The notes beneath the pieces were generated by a model, which searched no databases, was not told where the DNA came from, and saw only the letters and a program-made list of their open reading frames with translations. Shown here piece by piece: positions 50,056 to 58,468 of a stretch of 64,000 nt of DNA. The DNA lies in assembly GCA_022647565.1 (NCBI GenBank), contig JALCLA010000003.1, positions 310,001 to 374,000 of the forward strand. The letters run 5' to 3'. The stretch is from Chiayiivirga sp. (GTDB lineage Bacteria; Pseudomonadota; Gammaproteobacteria; Xanthomonadales; Xanthomonadaceae). Position numbers and translations under genes: made by a program. The number at the start of each line of letters is the position of its first letter. Position 1 is the stretch's first letter.

Positions 50056-50731
50056 GGCAACGTCCTACGGTGCCTGCCGCGCGCTCCTCGCACGCGACCT
50101 GCGCCTGCTGTGGCGGCGTCGTGGCGACGCCATCAATCCGGTGCTGTTTGCCCTGCTCGTCGTCAGCCTGTTTCCCTTTGCGCTTGGGCCGCAGCCGGAG
50201 ATCCTTGCACGCATTGCGCCGGGCGTGATCTGGGTGGCCATGCTCCTCGCCGGGCTGCTGTCACTCGATACCCTGTTCCGCGGCGATCTCGACGACGGCA
50301 GCCTCGAACAACTGATGCTCGCCCCGCATCCGCTCTCCATGCTGGTGGCCTGCAAGATCGCGGTGCACTGGCTGAGCACCGCCCTGCCGCTGATGCTGGC
50401 CACCCCATTGCTATCCGCCCTGCTGTACCTGCCTCCCCAGCAGTTGCCGGTGCTGCTGGCTTCGCTGGCCCTGGGCACGCCGCTGCTCAGCCTGATCGGC
50501 GCCGTGGTGGTGGCGCTGACGGTCGGGATGCGTCGCTCTGGTATGCTCTTGGCTCTGCTGGCGCTGCCGTTGTACGTGCCCGTGCTGATCTTCGGTGCGG
50601 GCAGCGTGATGGCCGCGGCGCAAGGACTTCCCTACGCGGGTGCGCTGCTGCTGCTGGGCGCCGGACTGGTGCTTGCGCTGGTGCTGGCTCCACTGGCCAC
50701 GGCGGCCGCGCTCCGCATCGCGATGCCATGA
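50048..50731 (+). CDS. ccmB: Heme exporter membrane protein CcmB
   Basis: A 227-residue protein with six membrane helices, forming the permease of the CcmAB(C) ABC complex. Family features are [24 protein letters not shown] at the start and [20 protein letters not shown] after helix 2. The ATG at 50048 lies within the end of ccmA (8-nt overlap), and the stop overlaps ccmC by 4 nt. A longer in-frame upstream extension within ccmA was rejected. Confidence 0.93.
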   Translation: MAEATSYGACRALLARDLRLLWRRRGDAINPVLFALLVVSLFPFALGPQPEILARIAPGVIWVAMLLAGLLSLDTLFRGDLDDGSLEQLMLAPHPLSMLVACKIAVHWLSTALPLMLATPLLSALLYLPPQQLPVLLASLALGTPLLSLIGAVVVALTVGMRRSGMLLALLALPLYVPVLIFGAGSVMAAAQGLPYAGALLLLGAGLVLALVLAPLATAAALRIAMP

Positions 50732-51480
50732 ATTCGCTCCTGCTCTGGTTCCACCAACTCGGATCGCCGCCCAATTTCCACCGCTTTGCTGGGCGCTGGG
50801 CGCCATGGGGCTATCTCGTCGCAATCCCGCTGCTGGCCTACGGCATCTACGCAGGCCTGTTCGTGGTACCTGCCGACTACCAGCAGGGCGACAGTTTCCG
50901 CATCCTGTTCGTGCACGTCCCCAGCGCCTGGATGAGCTTGTTCATCTATGCCGCGATGGCAGTGAACGCCTTCATTGCGCTGGTGTGGCGGATCAAGCTC
51001 TCCGAAACCCTCGCGATGTGCTGCGCGCCCATCGGCGCCGCCTTCACCGCGGTCACGCTCGCCAGCGGCTCGCTCTGGGGCAAGCCCATGTGGGGCACGT
51101 GGTGGACCTGGGATGCACGCCTGACATCGGAACTGGTGCTGCTGTTCCTGTACCTGGGGGTGATGGGCCTGTACGCCGCGATCGAGGATCGCCGTGCCGC
51201 GGCCCGAGCCGCCTGTTTCCTGGCCCTGATCGGCGTGGTGAACGTGCCGATCGTGCACTTCTCCGTGACCTGGTGGAACACCTTGCACCAGGGCTCGACG
51301 ATCAAGCTGCTCGGCAAGTCCACCATCGACCCCAGCATGGTGGCGCCACTCATCGCCATGGCCCTGGGCACCAAGGCGTGGTTCGTCGGGTCCTTGCTGG
51401 CGCGGGCACGCGCCGCGATGCTCGAACTTGAATCGGGCAAGGACTGGGTCAAGCGCCTGGCGGCACCGGCGGGCGAATGA
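50728..51480 (+). CDS. ccmC: Heme exporter protein CcmC
   Basis: A 250-residue, six-helix heme-handling protein that loads heme onto CcmE. The tryptophan-rich WWD motif is WGTWWTWDARLTSELVLLFLY, flanked by two conserved histidines in FVHVPSAWMS and VHFSVTWWNTLHQG. The start at 50728 overlaps ccmB by 4 nt and the stop overlaps ccmD by 4 nt. Confidence 0.95.
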   Translation: MNSLLLWFHQLGSPPNFHRFAGRWAPWGYLVAIPLLAYGIYAGLFVVPADYQQGDSFRILFVHVPSAWMSLFIYAAMAVNAFIALVWRIKLSETLAMCCAPIGAAFTAVTLASGSLWGKPMWGTWWTWDARLTSELVLLFLYLGVMGLYAAIEDRRAAARAACFLALIGVVNVPIVHFSVTWWNTLHQGSTIKLLGKSTIDPSMVAPLIAMALGTKAWFVGSLLARARAAMLELESGKDWVKRLAAPAGE

Positions 51481-51665
51481 ACGAGCTGATCGACATGGGC
51501 AAGTACGACTTCTACGTTTGGACCAGTTACGCGCTGTTCGGGGCGATGCTGGTCTGGGACCTTGCCCTGCCGCGGTGGCGCGAACGCCGCACCTTGCGCT
51601 CGTTGGCGCAACGCATCCGGCGCGAGCGTGCGCGCCAGCGCACGAAAACGGAGACAGCCGCATGA
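51477..51665 (+). CDS. ccmD: Heme exporter protein CcmD
   Basis: A 62-residue single-helix protein (MGKYDFYVWTSYALFGAMLV) with a basic cytoplasmic tail rich in Arg and Lys. It stabilises the CcmC-CcmE complex and release of holo-CcmE. It overlaps its neighbours on both sides by 4 nt. Its identity rests on position and topology, as CcmD sequences are poorly conserved. Confidence 0.9.
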   Translation: MNELIDMGKYDFYVWTSYALFGAMLVWDLALPRWRERRTLRSLAQRIRRERARQRTKTETAA

Positions 51666-52123
51666 CCCCGACCCGCAAGCGTCGCCTTATCGTGGCGACC
51701 CTGATCCTCGTTGCCGCGGGCATCGCCGGTTCGCTGGTGGCGCTCGCCTTGCAGAGCAACGTCACCTATCTGCATACGCCGGCGGAAGTGGCCGCCGGCA
51801 CCGCTCCCACCGCCACCTTCCGGCTGGGCGGCGTCGTGACCGAAGGCAGCATCCAGCGCACCGAAGGCAGCCTCGACGTGCGCTTCGCCGTGACCGATCG
51901 CGTCCACACCGTGCCGGTGCATTACAGCGGCATCCTTCCCGACCTGTTCCGCGAGGGCCAGAGCGTGATTGCGCGCGGCAAACTGGTGGGCGAAGAATTC
52001 CAGGCCGAGGAGATCCTCGCCAAGCACGACGAAACCTACATGCCCAAGGAAGTGAAAGAGGCGATGGAACAAGCCAAGCGCGAAGGCAAGGCCGCGCCGC
52101 ACGTCGTACCCGGGAAGGGCTGA
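51662..52123 (+). CDS. ccmE: Cytochrome c-type heme chaperone CcmE
   Basis: A 153-residue periplasmic heme chaperone anchored by an N-terminal helix (LIVATLILVAAGIAGSLVAL). The OB-fold domain (FRLGGVVTEGSI, VHYSGILPDLFREGQ) ends in the heme-binding motif KHDETYMP, where H122 should bind heme covalently. Spacing to ccmF is 3 nt. Confidence 0.95.
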   Translation: MTPTRKRRLIVATLILVAAGIAGSLVALALQSNVTYLHTPAEVAAGTAPTATFRLGGVVTEGSIQRTEGSLDVRFAVTDRVHTVPVHYSGILPDLFREGQSVIARGKLVGEEFQAEEILAKHDETYMPKEVKEAMEQAKREGKAAPHVVPGKG

Positions 52124-52126
52124 ACC

Positions 52127-54130
52127 ATGCTGCCCGAACTCGGCCAGTTCGCCCTGGTGCTGGCGCTGTTGCTGGCGACCGTGCAGGCCGTGCTGCCGCT
52201 GTGGGGTGCGGCGCGCAACAACGCTGCCTTGATTGCGGTGGCCCGCCCCGCGGCCTACGGCCAGTTCGTATTCCTCGCCATCGCCTTCGCACTGCTCACC
52301 ACGGCCTTCGTGCAACAGGATTTCTCGGTCGCCTACGTCGCGCAGAATTCGAACAGGCTGCTGCCCTTGCCGTATCGCTTCTCCGCCGTGTGGGGCGCGC
52401 ATGAAGGCTCGCTCTTGCTCTGGGTGCTGATCCTGAGCGCTTGGACGGTCGCGGTTGCGGCCTTCAGCAGGCGCCTGCCCGACGTGGTGATCGCGCGCGT
52501 GCTGGGCGTGATGGGATTGGTCAGCCTCGGCTTCCTGCTGTTCTCGGTGCTCACCTCCAATCCCTTCCTGCGCCACCTGCCCGCACTGGCCGATGGCCGG
52601 GACCTCAATCCTCTGCTGCAGGATTTCGGCCTGAAGGTGCATCCGCCGATGCTGTACGTCGGCTATGTCGGGTTTTCGGTGGCCTTCGCCTTCGCCATTG
52701 CCGCCCTGCTCGGGCGCGAACTCGATCCGCGCTGGGTGCGCTGGTCGCGACCGTGGACAAACGTGGCCTGGGCCTTTCTTACGCTCGGCATCGCGCTGGG
52801 TTCGTGGTGGGCCTACTACGAACTCGGATGGGGCGGCTGGTGGTTCTGGGATCCGGTGGAAAACGCCAGCTTCATGCCTTGGTTGGTGGGCACCGCCTTG
52901 ATCCATTCGCAAGCGGTCACCGAGAAGCGCGGTTCGTTCCGTGGCTGGACGCTGTTGCTGGCGATCGCGGCATTTTCCCTTTCCCTGCTGGGCGCGTTCA
53001 TCGTCCGCTCCGGGGTACTCACCTCGGTGCACGCCTTCGCGTCCGATCCGGAGCGGGGCCTGTTCATCCTGGTGTTCCTGGCCATCGTGGTCGGTGGCTC
53101 GCTCGCGCTCTATGCCTGGCGCGCGCCCTCGGTCCAGGGCGGCAAGCCATTCCGCGCCGTGTCGCGCGAAACCCTTATCCTGATCAACAACCTGCTGTTC
53201 TCGACCGCCGCCGCGATGGTATTGATCGGCACGCTGGCGCCGCTGCTGTTCGAGGCAGTGGGCTGGGGCAAGATTTCGGTCGGCCCGCCGTTCTTCGGCC
53301 TGCAGTTCATGTTGTTGATGGCACCGGTTGCACTGCTGATCCCGTTCGGACCGTTCGCGCGCTGGCAGAAGGAAGAACCGGGCCGCTTCGCGCCGCTGTT
53401 GCGCATCGCGCTGGCACTGGCGCTGATCGTGGCTGCCGCGGCCTGGCTGACCAGCGACACCTTCACCCTGAAGTCGCTGGCGGGCATCGTCGCCGCCGTC
53501 TGGGTGATCGCAGGCACCTTGCAGTTCGTGTGGCGTCGGTTAACGCAAGCCTCGGCCGCGCGACGCTTCACTGCAGAGATGCTCGGCATGGTCCTGGCGC
53601 ACCTCGGCCTCGGCGTGTTCGTGCTTGGCGTGCTGATGGTCGAGAGCACCGGCATCGAGAAGGACCTCGCGATGAAGCCGGGCGATTCCAGCGAGATCCG
53701 CGGCTACACCTTCCGCTTCGATGGCGTGGAGCGGCAGCAGGGCCCGAACTACCTTGCTGACCGCGGCACCATCACCATCCTCCGGGGTGATGTCGAGATC
53801 GCCGTGCTGCACCCGGAAAAGCGCGGCTACGCCAGCGGCGGCCAGATCATGACCGAGGCCGCAATCGATCCGGCGCTGACGCGCGACCTCTACGTGGCCC
53901 TGGGCGAACCGCTGGGCGCCGAAGGAAGCTGGGCGGTGCGCATGTACGTAAAACCGTTCATTCGCTGCATCTGGCTCGGTGCGCTGCTGATGATGCTGGG
54001 TGGATTCGTCGCGGCCGGCGACCGCCGCTTCCGTTCGTTGGCTTCCGAGCCCGCCGTCGAGCCGGGCTTGCCCGGCTCCGTGTCGCAAGCCGGGCAAGCT
54101 CCGCTCTGCGTGAATGCCGGGCCGGCCTGA
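52127..54130 (+). CDS. ccmF: Heme lyase CcmF
   Basis: A 667-residue polytopic subunit that attaches heme to apocytochromes c. The WWD motif is GWGGWWFWDPVENASFMPWL, with conserved histidines in VHPPMLYVGYVG and IHSQAVTEK. About fifteen hydrophobic segments are visible, with a large periplasmic domain near residues 505-610. The last 30 codons carry a REP-like palindrome pair (54056-54109) that is translated as EPGLPGS. The TGA shares a base with the ATG of the next gene. Confidence 0.95.
   Translation: MLPELGQFALVLALLLATVQAVLPLWGAARNNAALIAVARPAAYGQFVFLAIAFALLTTAFVQQDFSVAYVAQNSNRLLPLPYRFSAVWGAHEGSLLLWVLILSAWTVAVAAFSRRLPDVVIARVLGVMGLVSLGFLLFSVLTSNPFLRHLPALADGRDLNPLLQDFGLKVHPPMLYVGYVGFSVAFAFAIAALLGRELDPRWVRWSRPWTNVAWAFLTLGIALGSWWAYYELGWGGWWFWDPVENASFMPWLVGTALIHSQAVTEKRGSFRGWTLLLAIAAFSLSLLGAFIVRSGVLTSVHAFASDPERGLFILVFLAIVVGGSLALYAWRAPSVQGGKPFRAVSRETLILINNLLFSTAAAMVLIGTLAPLLFEAVGWGKISVGPPFFGLQFMLLMAPVALLIPFGPFARWQKEEPGRFAPLLRIALALALIVAAAAWLTSDTFTLKSLAGIVAAVWVIAGTLQFVWRRLTQASAARRFTAEMLGMVLAHLGLGVFVLGVLMVESTGIEKDLAMKPGDSSEIRGYTFRFDGVERQQGPNYLADRGTITILRGDVEIAVLHPEKRGYASGGQIMTEAAIDPALTRDLYVALGEPLGAEGSWAVRMYVKPFIRCIWLGALLMMLGGFVAAGDRRFRSLASEPAVEPGLPGSVSQAGQAPLCVNAGPA
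54056..54109. repeat. REP-like palindrome pair inside the 3' end of ccmF
   Basis: The first unit (54056-54078) reads GTCG-AGCCGGGC-TT-GCCCGGCT-C. The second (54087-54109), in opposite orientation, is a degenerate version of the same palindrome. Together they look like an inverted REP pair lying in frame in the coding sequence. A near-perfect unit lies in ccmI at 55970-55992. Confidence 0.55.
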
Positions 54131-54675
54131 TGTTCAAGCGCCTCTTGCCCCTGCTGGTCTTCGTCGCCCTGGGCGTGCTCCTGTACGCCGGCATCGAACT
54201 GGCGAAGACGCGCGACCCGAATGCAATCCCCTCGCCGCTGATCGGCAAGCCCGCGCCCGAGTTCGCGCTGCCGCTGCTGCACGAGCCGGGCAAGACCCTG
54301 ACCCGCGCCGACCTGCTGGGCCAGCCCTACGTGCTCAACGTCTGGGGCAGTTGGTGCCCGAGTTGCCGGCTGGAACATCCTTTTGTCGAAGCTCTGGCCA
54401 AGAGCGGCAAGATCCGCGTGATCGGCTTCAACTACAAGGACGAACGCGAGGATGCGCTGCGTTGGCTCGAACAATTCGGCAATCCGTACGAGTTCAGCCT
54501 GGTGGATCGGGACGGCCGGGCGGCGATCGACTTCGGCGTCAGCGCCGCGCCCGAAACCTTCGTGATCGATGCGCAAGGCGTGGTGCGCTTCAAGCAGACC
54601 GGGCCGCTGACGCCGGACGTGATCGCGCGCGAGATCCTGCCGCTGGCACAGGCGGGCAAGGTAGTCGCGCCATGA
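54130..54675 (+). CDS. ccmG: Thiol:disulfide interchange protein CcmG/DsbE
   Basis: A 181-residue membrane-anchored thioredoxin that keeps the apocytochrome CXXCH cysteines reduced. An N-terminal helix (LLPLLVFVALGVLLYAGIEL) anchors it to the periplasmic side. The active site is WCPSC in VWGSWCPSCRLEHP, and GVSAAPETFVID holds the cis-proline. It starts within the ccmF stop codon and overlaps ccmH by 4 nt. Confidence 0.95.
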   Translation: MFKRLLPLLVFVALGVLLYAGIELAKTRDPNAIPSPLIGKPAPEFALPLLHEPGKTLTRADLLGQPYVLNVWGSWCPSCRLEHPFVEALAKSGKIRVIGFNYKDEREDALRWLEQFGNPYEFSLVDRDGRAAIDFGVSAAPETFVIDAQGVVRFKQTGPLTPDVIAREILPLAQAGKVVAP

Positions 54676-55103
54676 CGCGCTGGCTCGCCCTGGCGATGGG
54701 ACTGGGCCTTGCAGCCTCGGCTTTCGCGATCGACCCGATGCCATTCAAGGACGCCGCGGAAGAAGCACGCTTCCGCGCCCTTGCCGCCGAGTTGCGGTGC
54801 GTGCTGTGCCAGAACCAGTCGCTCGCCGATTCCAATGCGGGCATCGCCCAGGACCTGCGCAAGGAAGTGTTCGAACTGATGCGTGCCGGCAAGTCCGACG
54901 ACGAGATCAAGGCCTTCCTGACCGAGCGCTACAGCGAATTCGTGCTCTACAAGCCGCCGGTGACCACGCGCACCGCCGTGATCTGGTTCGGCCCGGCGCT
55001 GGTGTTGCTGGCCGGTGCGCTTGCTGTGGTCGTCATTGTGCGCCGCCGCTCGCGGGCAGCCAGCGAACCGACGGAATCCATCGACAAGGGCGAAGACTGG
55101 TGA
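54672..55103 (+). CDS. ccmH: Cytochrome c maturation protein CcmH
   Basis: A 143-residue protein with a signal sequence (MTRWLALAMGLGLAASAFA). The conserved LRCVLCQNQSLADSNAGIAQ contains the two cysteines that reduce apocytochrome c, and one C-terminal membrane helix follows (AVIWFGPALVLLAGALAVVV). It corresponds to the N-terminal half of E. coli CcmH; the other half is the separate CcmI encoded next. Confidence 0.94.
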   Translation: MTRWLALAMGLGLAASAFAIDPMPFKDAAEEARFRALAAELRCVLCQNQSLADSNAGIAQDLRKEVFELMRAGKSDDEIKAFLTERYSEFVLYKPPVTTRTAVIWFGPALVLLAGALAVVVIVRRRSRAASEPTESIDKGEDW

Positions 55104-56359
55104 GCATGTTCTGGGTTCTGGCGGCGGGCATGACCCTGCTCGCACTGGTCTTCGTGCTGCCGTCCTTGTGGCGCGCGGGCGCGGGCGATACGGCGCAGCG
55201 CGACAAGCGCAACGCGGTGCTGCAGGCGCAGCGCGCCGGCATCCTCGACGAGGACGAAGCTCGCGCCAAGCTGGCGGCACTGCCGGATGCCACGGGCAAC
55301 GCGACCAAGCCCTCACGACTTGTGCCGGCACTGCTGGCGGTAGCGCTGCCGGTATGCGCCATCCTGCTCTATCGGCAGGTTGGTGAGCCGCGTGCCATGG
55401 ACCGGGTGTGGCAGGATGCCGCGGCCGTCGCGAGCGCGGCGACAGGCGCGAACGCTGCGGATGATGCGGGTGCGGCCGACGTGAACGCACCTGCGATGGA
55501 GCAGGCCGTCTCCGGCCTCGCCGAACGCCTCAAGCGGGAACGGGACGATCTTGAAGGCTGGATGCTGCTGGGTCGCGCCTACAAGGGCATGGAGCGCTTC
55601 GCGCCGGCGCGCGAGGCGCTTGCGAATGCGATCCGCATCGCGCCCGACAATCCCGAGGTCATGGTCGAGTACGCCGAGGCCCTGGTACTGGCCTCGGACT
55701 CGCGGCGCTTCGAGGGCGAGGCGCGTGGCTTGCTCGATCGCGCCCTGGCGCTGCAACCCGACAGCCAGCGCGGTCTGTGGCTGCTTGGCATTGCGGCCTA
55801 CCAGGAACAGGATTTCGCCAATGCGGCGAGCACCTGGGAACGGCTGCTGGCGCAGATTCCGCCCGATGCCGAGCCGCGCGCGGCGCTGCTCGAACGCATT
55901 GCCGAGGCACGCAGCAACGCCGGCCTCGCACCGTTGGTAGCGGAATCCGACGCATCCGCCACGGGCTCCGAGCCGGGCAAGCCCGGCTCTACGGGCGAAG
56001 GCGCCGCGGACGGCCCTCGCCTCACCGTCCGCGTCGACATCGCGCCCGACCTCAAGGCCAAGGTCGGCGCCTCGGACGTGCTGTTCGTGTTCGCGCGTGC
56101 CGCGCAAGGCCCGCGCATGCCGCTCGCAATCCAGCGCCTGGCCGCCGCTTCGTTGCCGGTGACGGTGACGCTGGACGACTCCACCAGCATGATGCCTGCG
56201 CTCAAGCTCTCGACCGTGCCGCAAGTGGTGGTCGGCGCGCGCATCTCGAAGTCGGGTCAGGCCACGCCGCAGAGCGGCGATTTCGAAGTGCTGTCGGTTC
56301 CAATCGCCAACACCCATGCCGACGTCGTGCAACTCACCATCGACCAGGTTGTGCCGTGA
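55100..56359 (+). CDS. ccmI: Cytochrome c maturation protein CcmI (TPR)
   Basis: A roughly 419-residue apocytochrome-binding chaperone. Two N-terminal membrane helices (FWVLAAGMTLLALVFVLPSL and PALLAVALPVCAILLY) enclose a short loop; TPR repeats follow (about 135-270: WMLLGRAYKGMERFAPAREAL), then a C-terminal domain. The GTG at 55100 overlaps the ccmH stop by 4 nt and has AAGGG 9 nt upstream; an ATG at 55106 is the alternative. Between the TPRs and the final domain a REP palindrome is inserted in frame, giving SEPGKPGS. Confidence 0.9.
   Translation: MSMFWVLAAGMTLLALVFVLPSLWRAGAGDTAQRDKRNAVLQAQRAGILDEDEARAKLAALPDATGNATKPSRLVPALLAVALPVCAILLYRQVGEPRAMDRVWQDAAAVASAATGANAADDAGAADVNAPAMEQAVSGLAERLKRERDDLEGWMLLGRAYKGMERFAPAREALANAIRIAPDNPEVMVEYAEALVLASDSRRFEGEARGLLDRALALQPDSQRGLWLLGIAAYQEQDFANAASTWERLLAQIPPDAEPRAALLERIAEARSNAGLAPLVAESDASATGSEPGKPGSTGEGAADGPRLTVRVDIAPDLKAKVGASDVLFVFARAAQGPRMPLAIQRLAAASLPVTVTLDDSTSMMPALKLSTVPQVVVGARISKSGQATPQSGDFEVLSVPIANTHADVVQLTIDQVVP
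55970..55992 (-). repeat. GTAG-type REP palindrome inside ccmI
   Basis: On the minus strand this 23-nt unit reads GTAG-AGCCGGGC-TT-GCCCGGCT-C: a GTAG head plus a perfect 8-bp palindrome arm. That is the architecture of REP elements mobilised by RAYT transposases (for example SMAG repeats of Stenotrophomonas). It sits in a linker of ccmI without breaking the frame. Confidence 0.65.
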
Positions 56360-57483
56360 CCGAGTTCGTCGCGCCCGGCACGCGCTGGTTCGCCCTGCCC
56401 TCGCCCTTCTCGATGAAACGCGGCGGTGCCCTGCTGGGTGCCCGCCTCGCCTACGAGACCTGGGGCGAACTCAACGCGGCGCGCGACAACGCAGTGTTGC
56501 TGCTCACCGGCCTCTCGCCCAGCGCGCACGCGGCCAGCAATGCGGAGAACCCGGAGGCCGGATGGTGGGAAGCGATGATCGGTCCGGGCAAGGCAGTCGA
56601 CACGACCCGCTGGTTCGTGCTCTGCGTCAACACCCTGGGCAGTTGCAAGGGCTCCACCGGCGCGGCCTCGCCTGATCCGGCGACGAACCAGGCGTATCGG
56701 CTCGACTTCCCGGATCTGTCGATCGAAGACGGCGCCAACGCGGCGCATGCACTGGTGTCGGGCCTGGGCATCTCGCGCCTGGCCTGTGTCATCGGTTGCT
56801 CCATGGGCGGGATGTCGGCATTGGCCTATCTCGCCCTGCACCCGGGATCGGCGCGCAGCCACATCAATGTTTCCGGCGCGGCCCAGGCCTTGCCGTTCTC
56901 GATCGCGATCCGCTCATTGCAACGCGAAGCGATCCGCCTCGATCCGCACTGGAACCAGGGCCACTACGACGCCGACACCTATCCCGACGCCGGCATGCGC
57001 ATCGCACGCAAGTTGGGCGTGGTGACCTACCGCTCGGCGCTGGAATGGCATGGCCGCTTCGGACGGGTGCGGCTCGATGGCGAACGCCGCGAGGACGATC
57101 CGTTCGGCCTGGAATTCGAGGTCGAGTCCTACCTCGAAGGCCACGCGCGCCGCTTCATCCGCCAGTTCGATCCCAATTGCTACCTGTACCTGAGCCGCTC
57201 GATGGACTGGTTCGACCTGGCCGAGTACGCGCCCGCGAAGACCGGCAACGACGACATCCTGCATGCGCTGGCCGCAATCAAGCTCGATCGTGCGCTGGCC
57301 ATCGGGGTGGCCACCGACATCCTGTTCCCACTGCAGCAGCAGCAGCAGATCGCTGAAGGCCTGCGCCTGGGCGGAATCGATGCACGATGCCTGGAACTGC
57401 CTTCACCTCAGGGCCACGACGCCTTCCTGGTGGACATCGAGCGATTCGGCGACGCCATCGGCGGGTTCCTCGCCGGCGAGTGA
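56356..57483 (+). CDS. MetX-family acyltransferase, probable serine O-succinyltransferase
   Basis: A 375-residue alpha/beta hydrolase of the MetX family. Nucleophile elbow GCSMGGMS, acid in VATDILFPLQQQQQ and His in SPQGHDAFLVD form the triad. The overall sequence (FALPSPFSMKRGGALLGARL, AQALPFSIAIRSLQREAIRL, SYLEGHARRF) recalls, from memory, the Xanthomonas group shown to succinylate serine for cysteine synthesis rather than homoserine. The automatic label would be homoserine O-acetyltransferase. The elbow residue before Ser is Cys instead of the usual Asn. The GTG start overlaps the ccmI stop by 4 nt; the next gene, a cysteine dioxygenase, fits a link to cysteine. Confidence 0.85.
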   Translation: MTEFVAPGTRWFALPSPFSMKRGGALLGARLAYETWGELNAARDNAVLLLTGLSPSAHAASNAENPEAGWWEAMIGPGKAVDTTRWFVLCVNTLGSCKGSTGAASPDPATNQAYRLDFPDLSIEDGANAAHALVSGLGISRLACVIGCSMGGMSALAYLALHPGSARSHINVSGAAQALPFSIAIRSLQREAIRLDPHWNQGHYDADTYPDAGMRIARKLGVVTYRSALEWHGRFGRVRLDGERREDDPFGLEFEVESYLEGHARRFIRQFDPNCYLYLSRSMDWFDLAEYAPAKTGNDDILHALAAIKLDRALAIGVATDILFPLQQQQQIAEGLRLGGIDARCLELPSPQGHDAFLVDIERFGDAIGGFLAGE

Positions 57484-57551
57484 GGACCTGGTCATTTCCT
57501 GCACCGCGCGCCGGGTTGCTAAACTGCGCCGACCTCGCCGGAGTCGTTGCC

Positions 57552-58148
57552 ATGACATGCACCCCATCGCCCGCCCTGCGCGAATTCCCCGGTCGTGACC
57601 GGTTGATCGCCGCCGTCGATGCCGCGGTAGCGGAAGTCGACGCGGATCGCATCACCAAGGCGCTGCGCAACTCCCTGTGCGCGCTGATCCGGGAAGGCAG
57701 CGTGCGCCTGCCTGAATGCATCAGCCAGCCGGTGGAAGGCCACTACGCGCGGCGCGAGTTGTACCGCAGCCCGCAGCATGGCTACGGCATTGTTGCCATG
57801 ACCTGGGGCCCGGGCCAGGGCACCACGATCCACGACCACCATGGGCTGTGGTGCGTCGAAGGCGTGTGGCAGGGACAGATCGAGATCACCCAGTACGATC
57901 TGGCCGAACGCGAGGGCGACGCTTTCCGCTTCGTCGAGATCGGAAACCTCATTGCCGGCACCGGCTCGGCGGGCTGCCTGATTCCGCCGCACGAATACCA
58001 CGCGATCCGCAACCCGAGCGAGCGTGACGTGGCGGTCTCGGTACACATCTACCAGGAGCCGATGACCTGCTGCGGCGTGTTCGCCCAGGGCGATGACGGC
58101 TGGCATCGCTACGTCGAGAAACAACTCTCGCTGGACGAAGCCGCGTAG
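57552..58148 (+). CDS. Cysteine dioxygenase-family cupin
   Basis: A 198-residue cupin thiol dioxygenase. The iron ligands are in IHDHHGLWC (HxH) and the later His in VSVHIYQEP. Such enzymes add dioxygen to cysteine (giving cysteine sulfinate) or to 3-mercaptopropionate. A Cys follows the HxH motif at about the position of the mammalian Cys93 crosslink partner, and the Tyr in VHIYQEP matches Tyr157; most bacterial members have Gly there. It lies 68 bp after the MetX-family gene. The substrate cannot be fixed from sequence. Confidence 0.85.
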   Translation: MTCTPSPALREFPGRDRLIAAVDAAVAEVDADRITKALRNSLCALIREGSVRLPECISQPVEGHYARRELYRSPQHGYGIVAMTWGPGQGTTIHDHHGLWCVEGVWQGQIEITQYDLAEREGDAFRFVEIGNLIAGTGSAGCLIPPHEYHAIRNPSERDVAVSVHIYQEPMTCCGVFAQGDDGWHRYVEKQLSLDEAA

Positions 58149-58183
58149 CCCACCCGCGGCCATTCCGAAGTCCGGCGTCGGGG

Positions 58184-58212
58184 CTTCAATGCCGCGTGTC
58201 TTCGGCTATACT
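58184..58212 (+). promoter_or_regulatory. Promoter of tRNA-Leu
   Basis: A TATACT -10 hexamer at 58207-58212 lies 17 nt after a weak CTTCAA -35 (58184-58189). The -10 ends 16 nt before the mature tRNA and is followed by a GC-rich discriminator, as expected for a stable-RNA promoter. Confidence 0.6.
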
Positions 58213-58228
58213 GCGCGCCCTCACGCGT

Positions 58229-58314
58229 GCCGGTGTGGCGGAATGGTAGACGCGGCGGACTCAAAATCCGCTGCCAGCGATGGCGTGTAGGTTCGAGTCC
58301 TATCACCGGTACCA
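58229..58314 (+). tRNA. tRNA-Leu (anticodon CAA)
   Basis: An 86-nt class II tRNA with encoded CCA. Acceptor stem GCCGGTG/CACCGGT (closing G-T wobble), D arm with GGCGGAATGGTAGAC, anticodon stem GCGGA/TCCGC around loop CTCAAAA (anticodon CAA), a long variable arm, and T arm with GGTTCGAGTCC. It decodes UUG. Confidence 0.97.
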
Positions 58315-58371
58315 ATGACTTAGCGCATTTCCCTAGAATCGACTTTAGAACTGGGGATGCCTCGGGGATAC

Positions 58372-58400
58372 CGGCCGCAGCAATGCGGCCGCGTTGTTTC
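58372..58400 (+). terminator. Probable intrinsic terminator of tRNA-Leu
   Basis: An 8-bp stem CGGCCGCA/TGCGGCCG (58372-58391) with a GCAA tetraloop is followed by CGTTGTTT. It lies 57 nt after the tRNA end. Confidence 0.65.
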
Positions 58401-58442
58401 TGTAGCTGGGGTTTGCGCGCCCACTGTGCGACTGGCGGCGGA

Positions 58443-58468
58443 ATCAAAGTGCAACGTTGCACTTTGAT
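58443..58468. promoter_or_regulatory. Perfect 26-bp palindrome upstream of the Kelch-like gene
   Basis: The half-site ATCAAAGTGCAAC is followed by its exact complement with no spacer. It ends 75 bp before the Kelch-like start. An operator for a dimeric regulator is possible, as is a recombination site or a long hairpin; there is no T-tract. Confidence 0.5.

Noticed and set aside
56200-56356. Possible SAM riboswitch before the MetX-family gene
   Set aside because: The gene overlaps ccmI by 4 nt, so there is no leader that could hold one.
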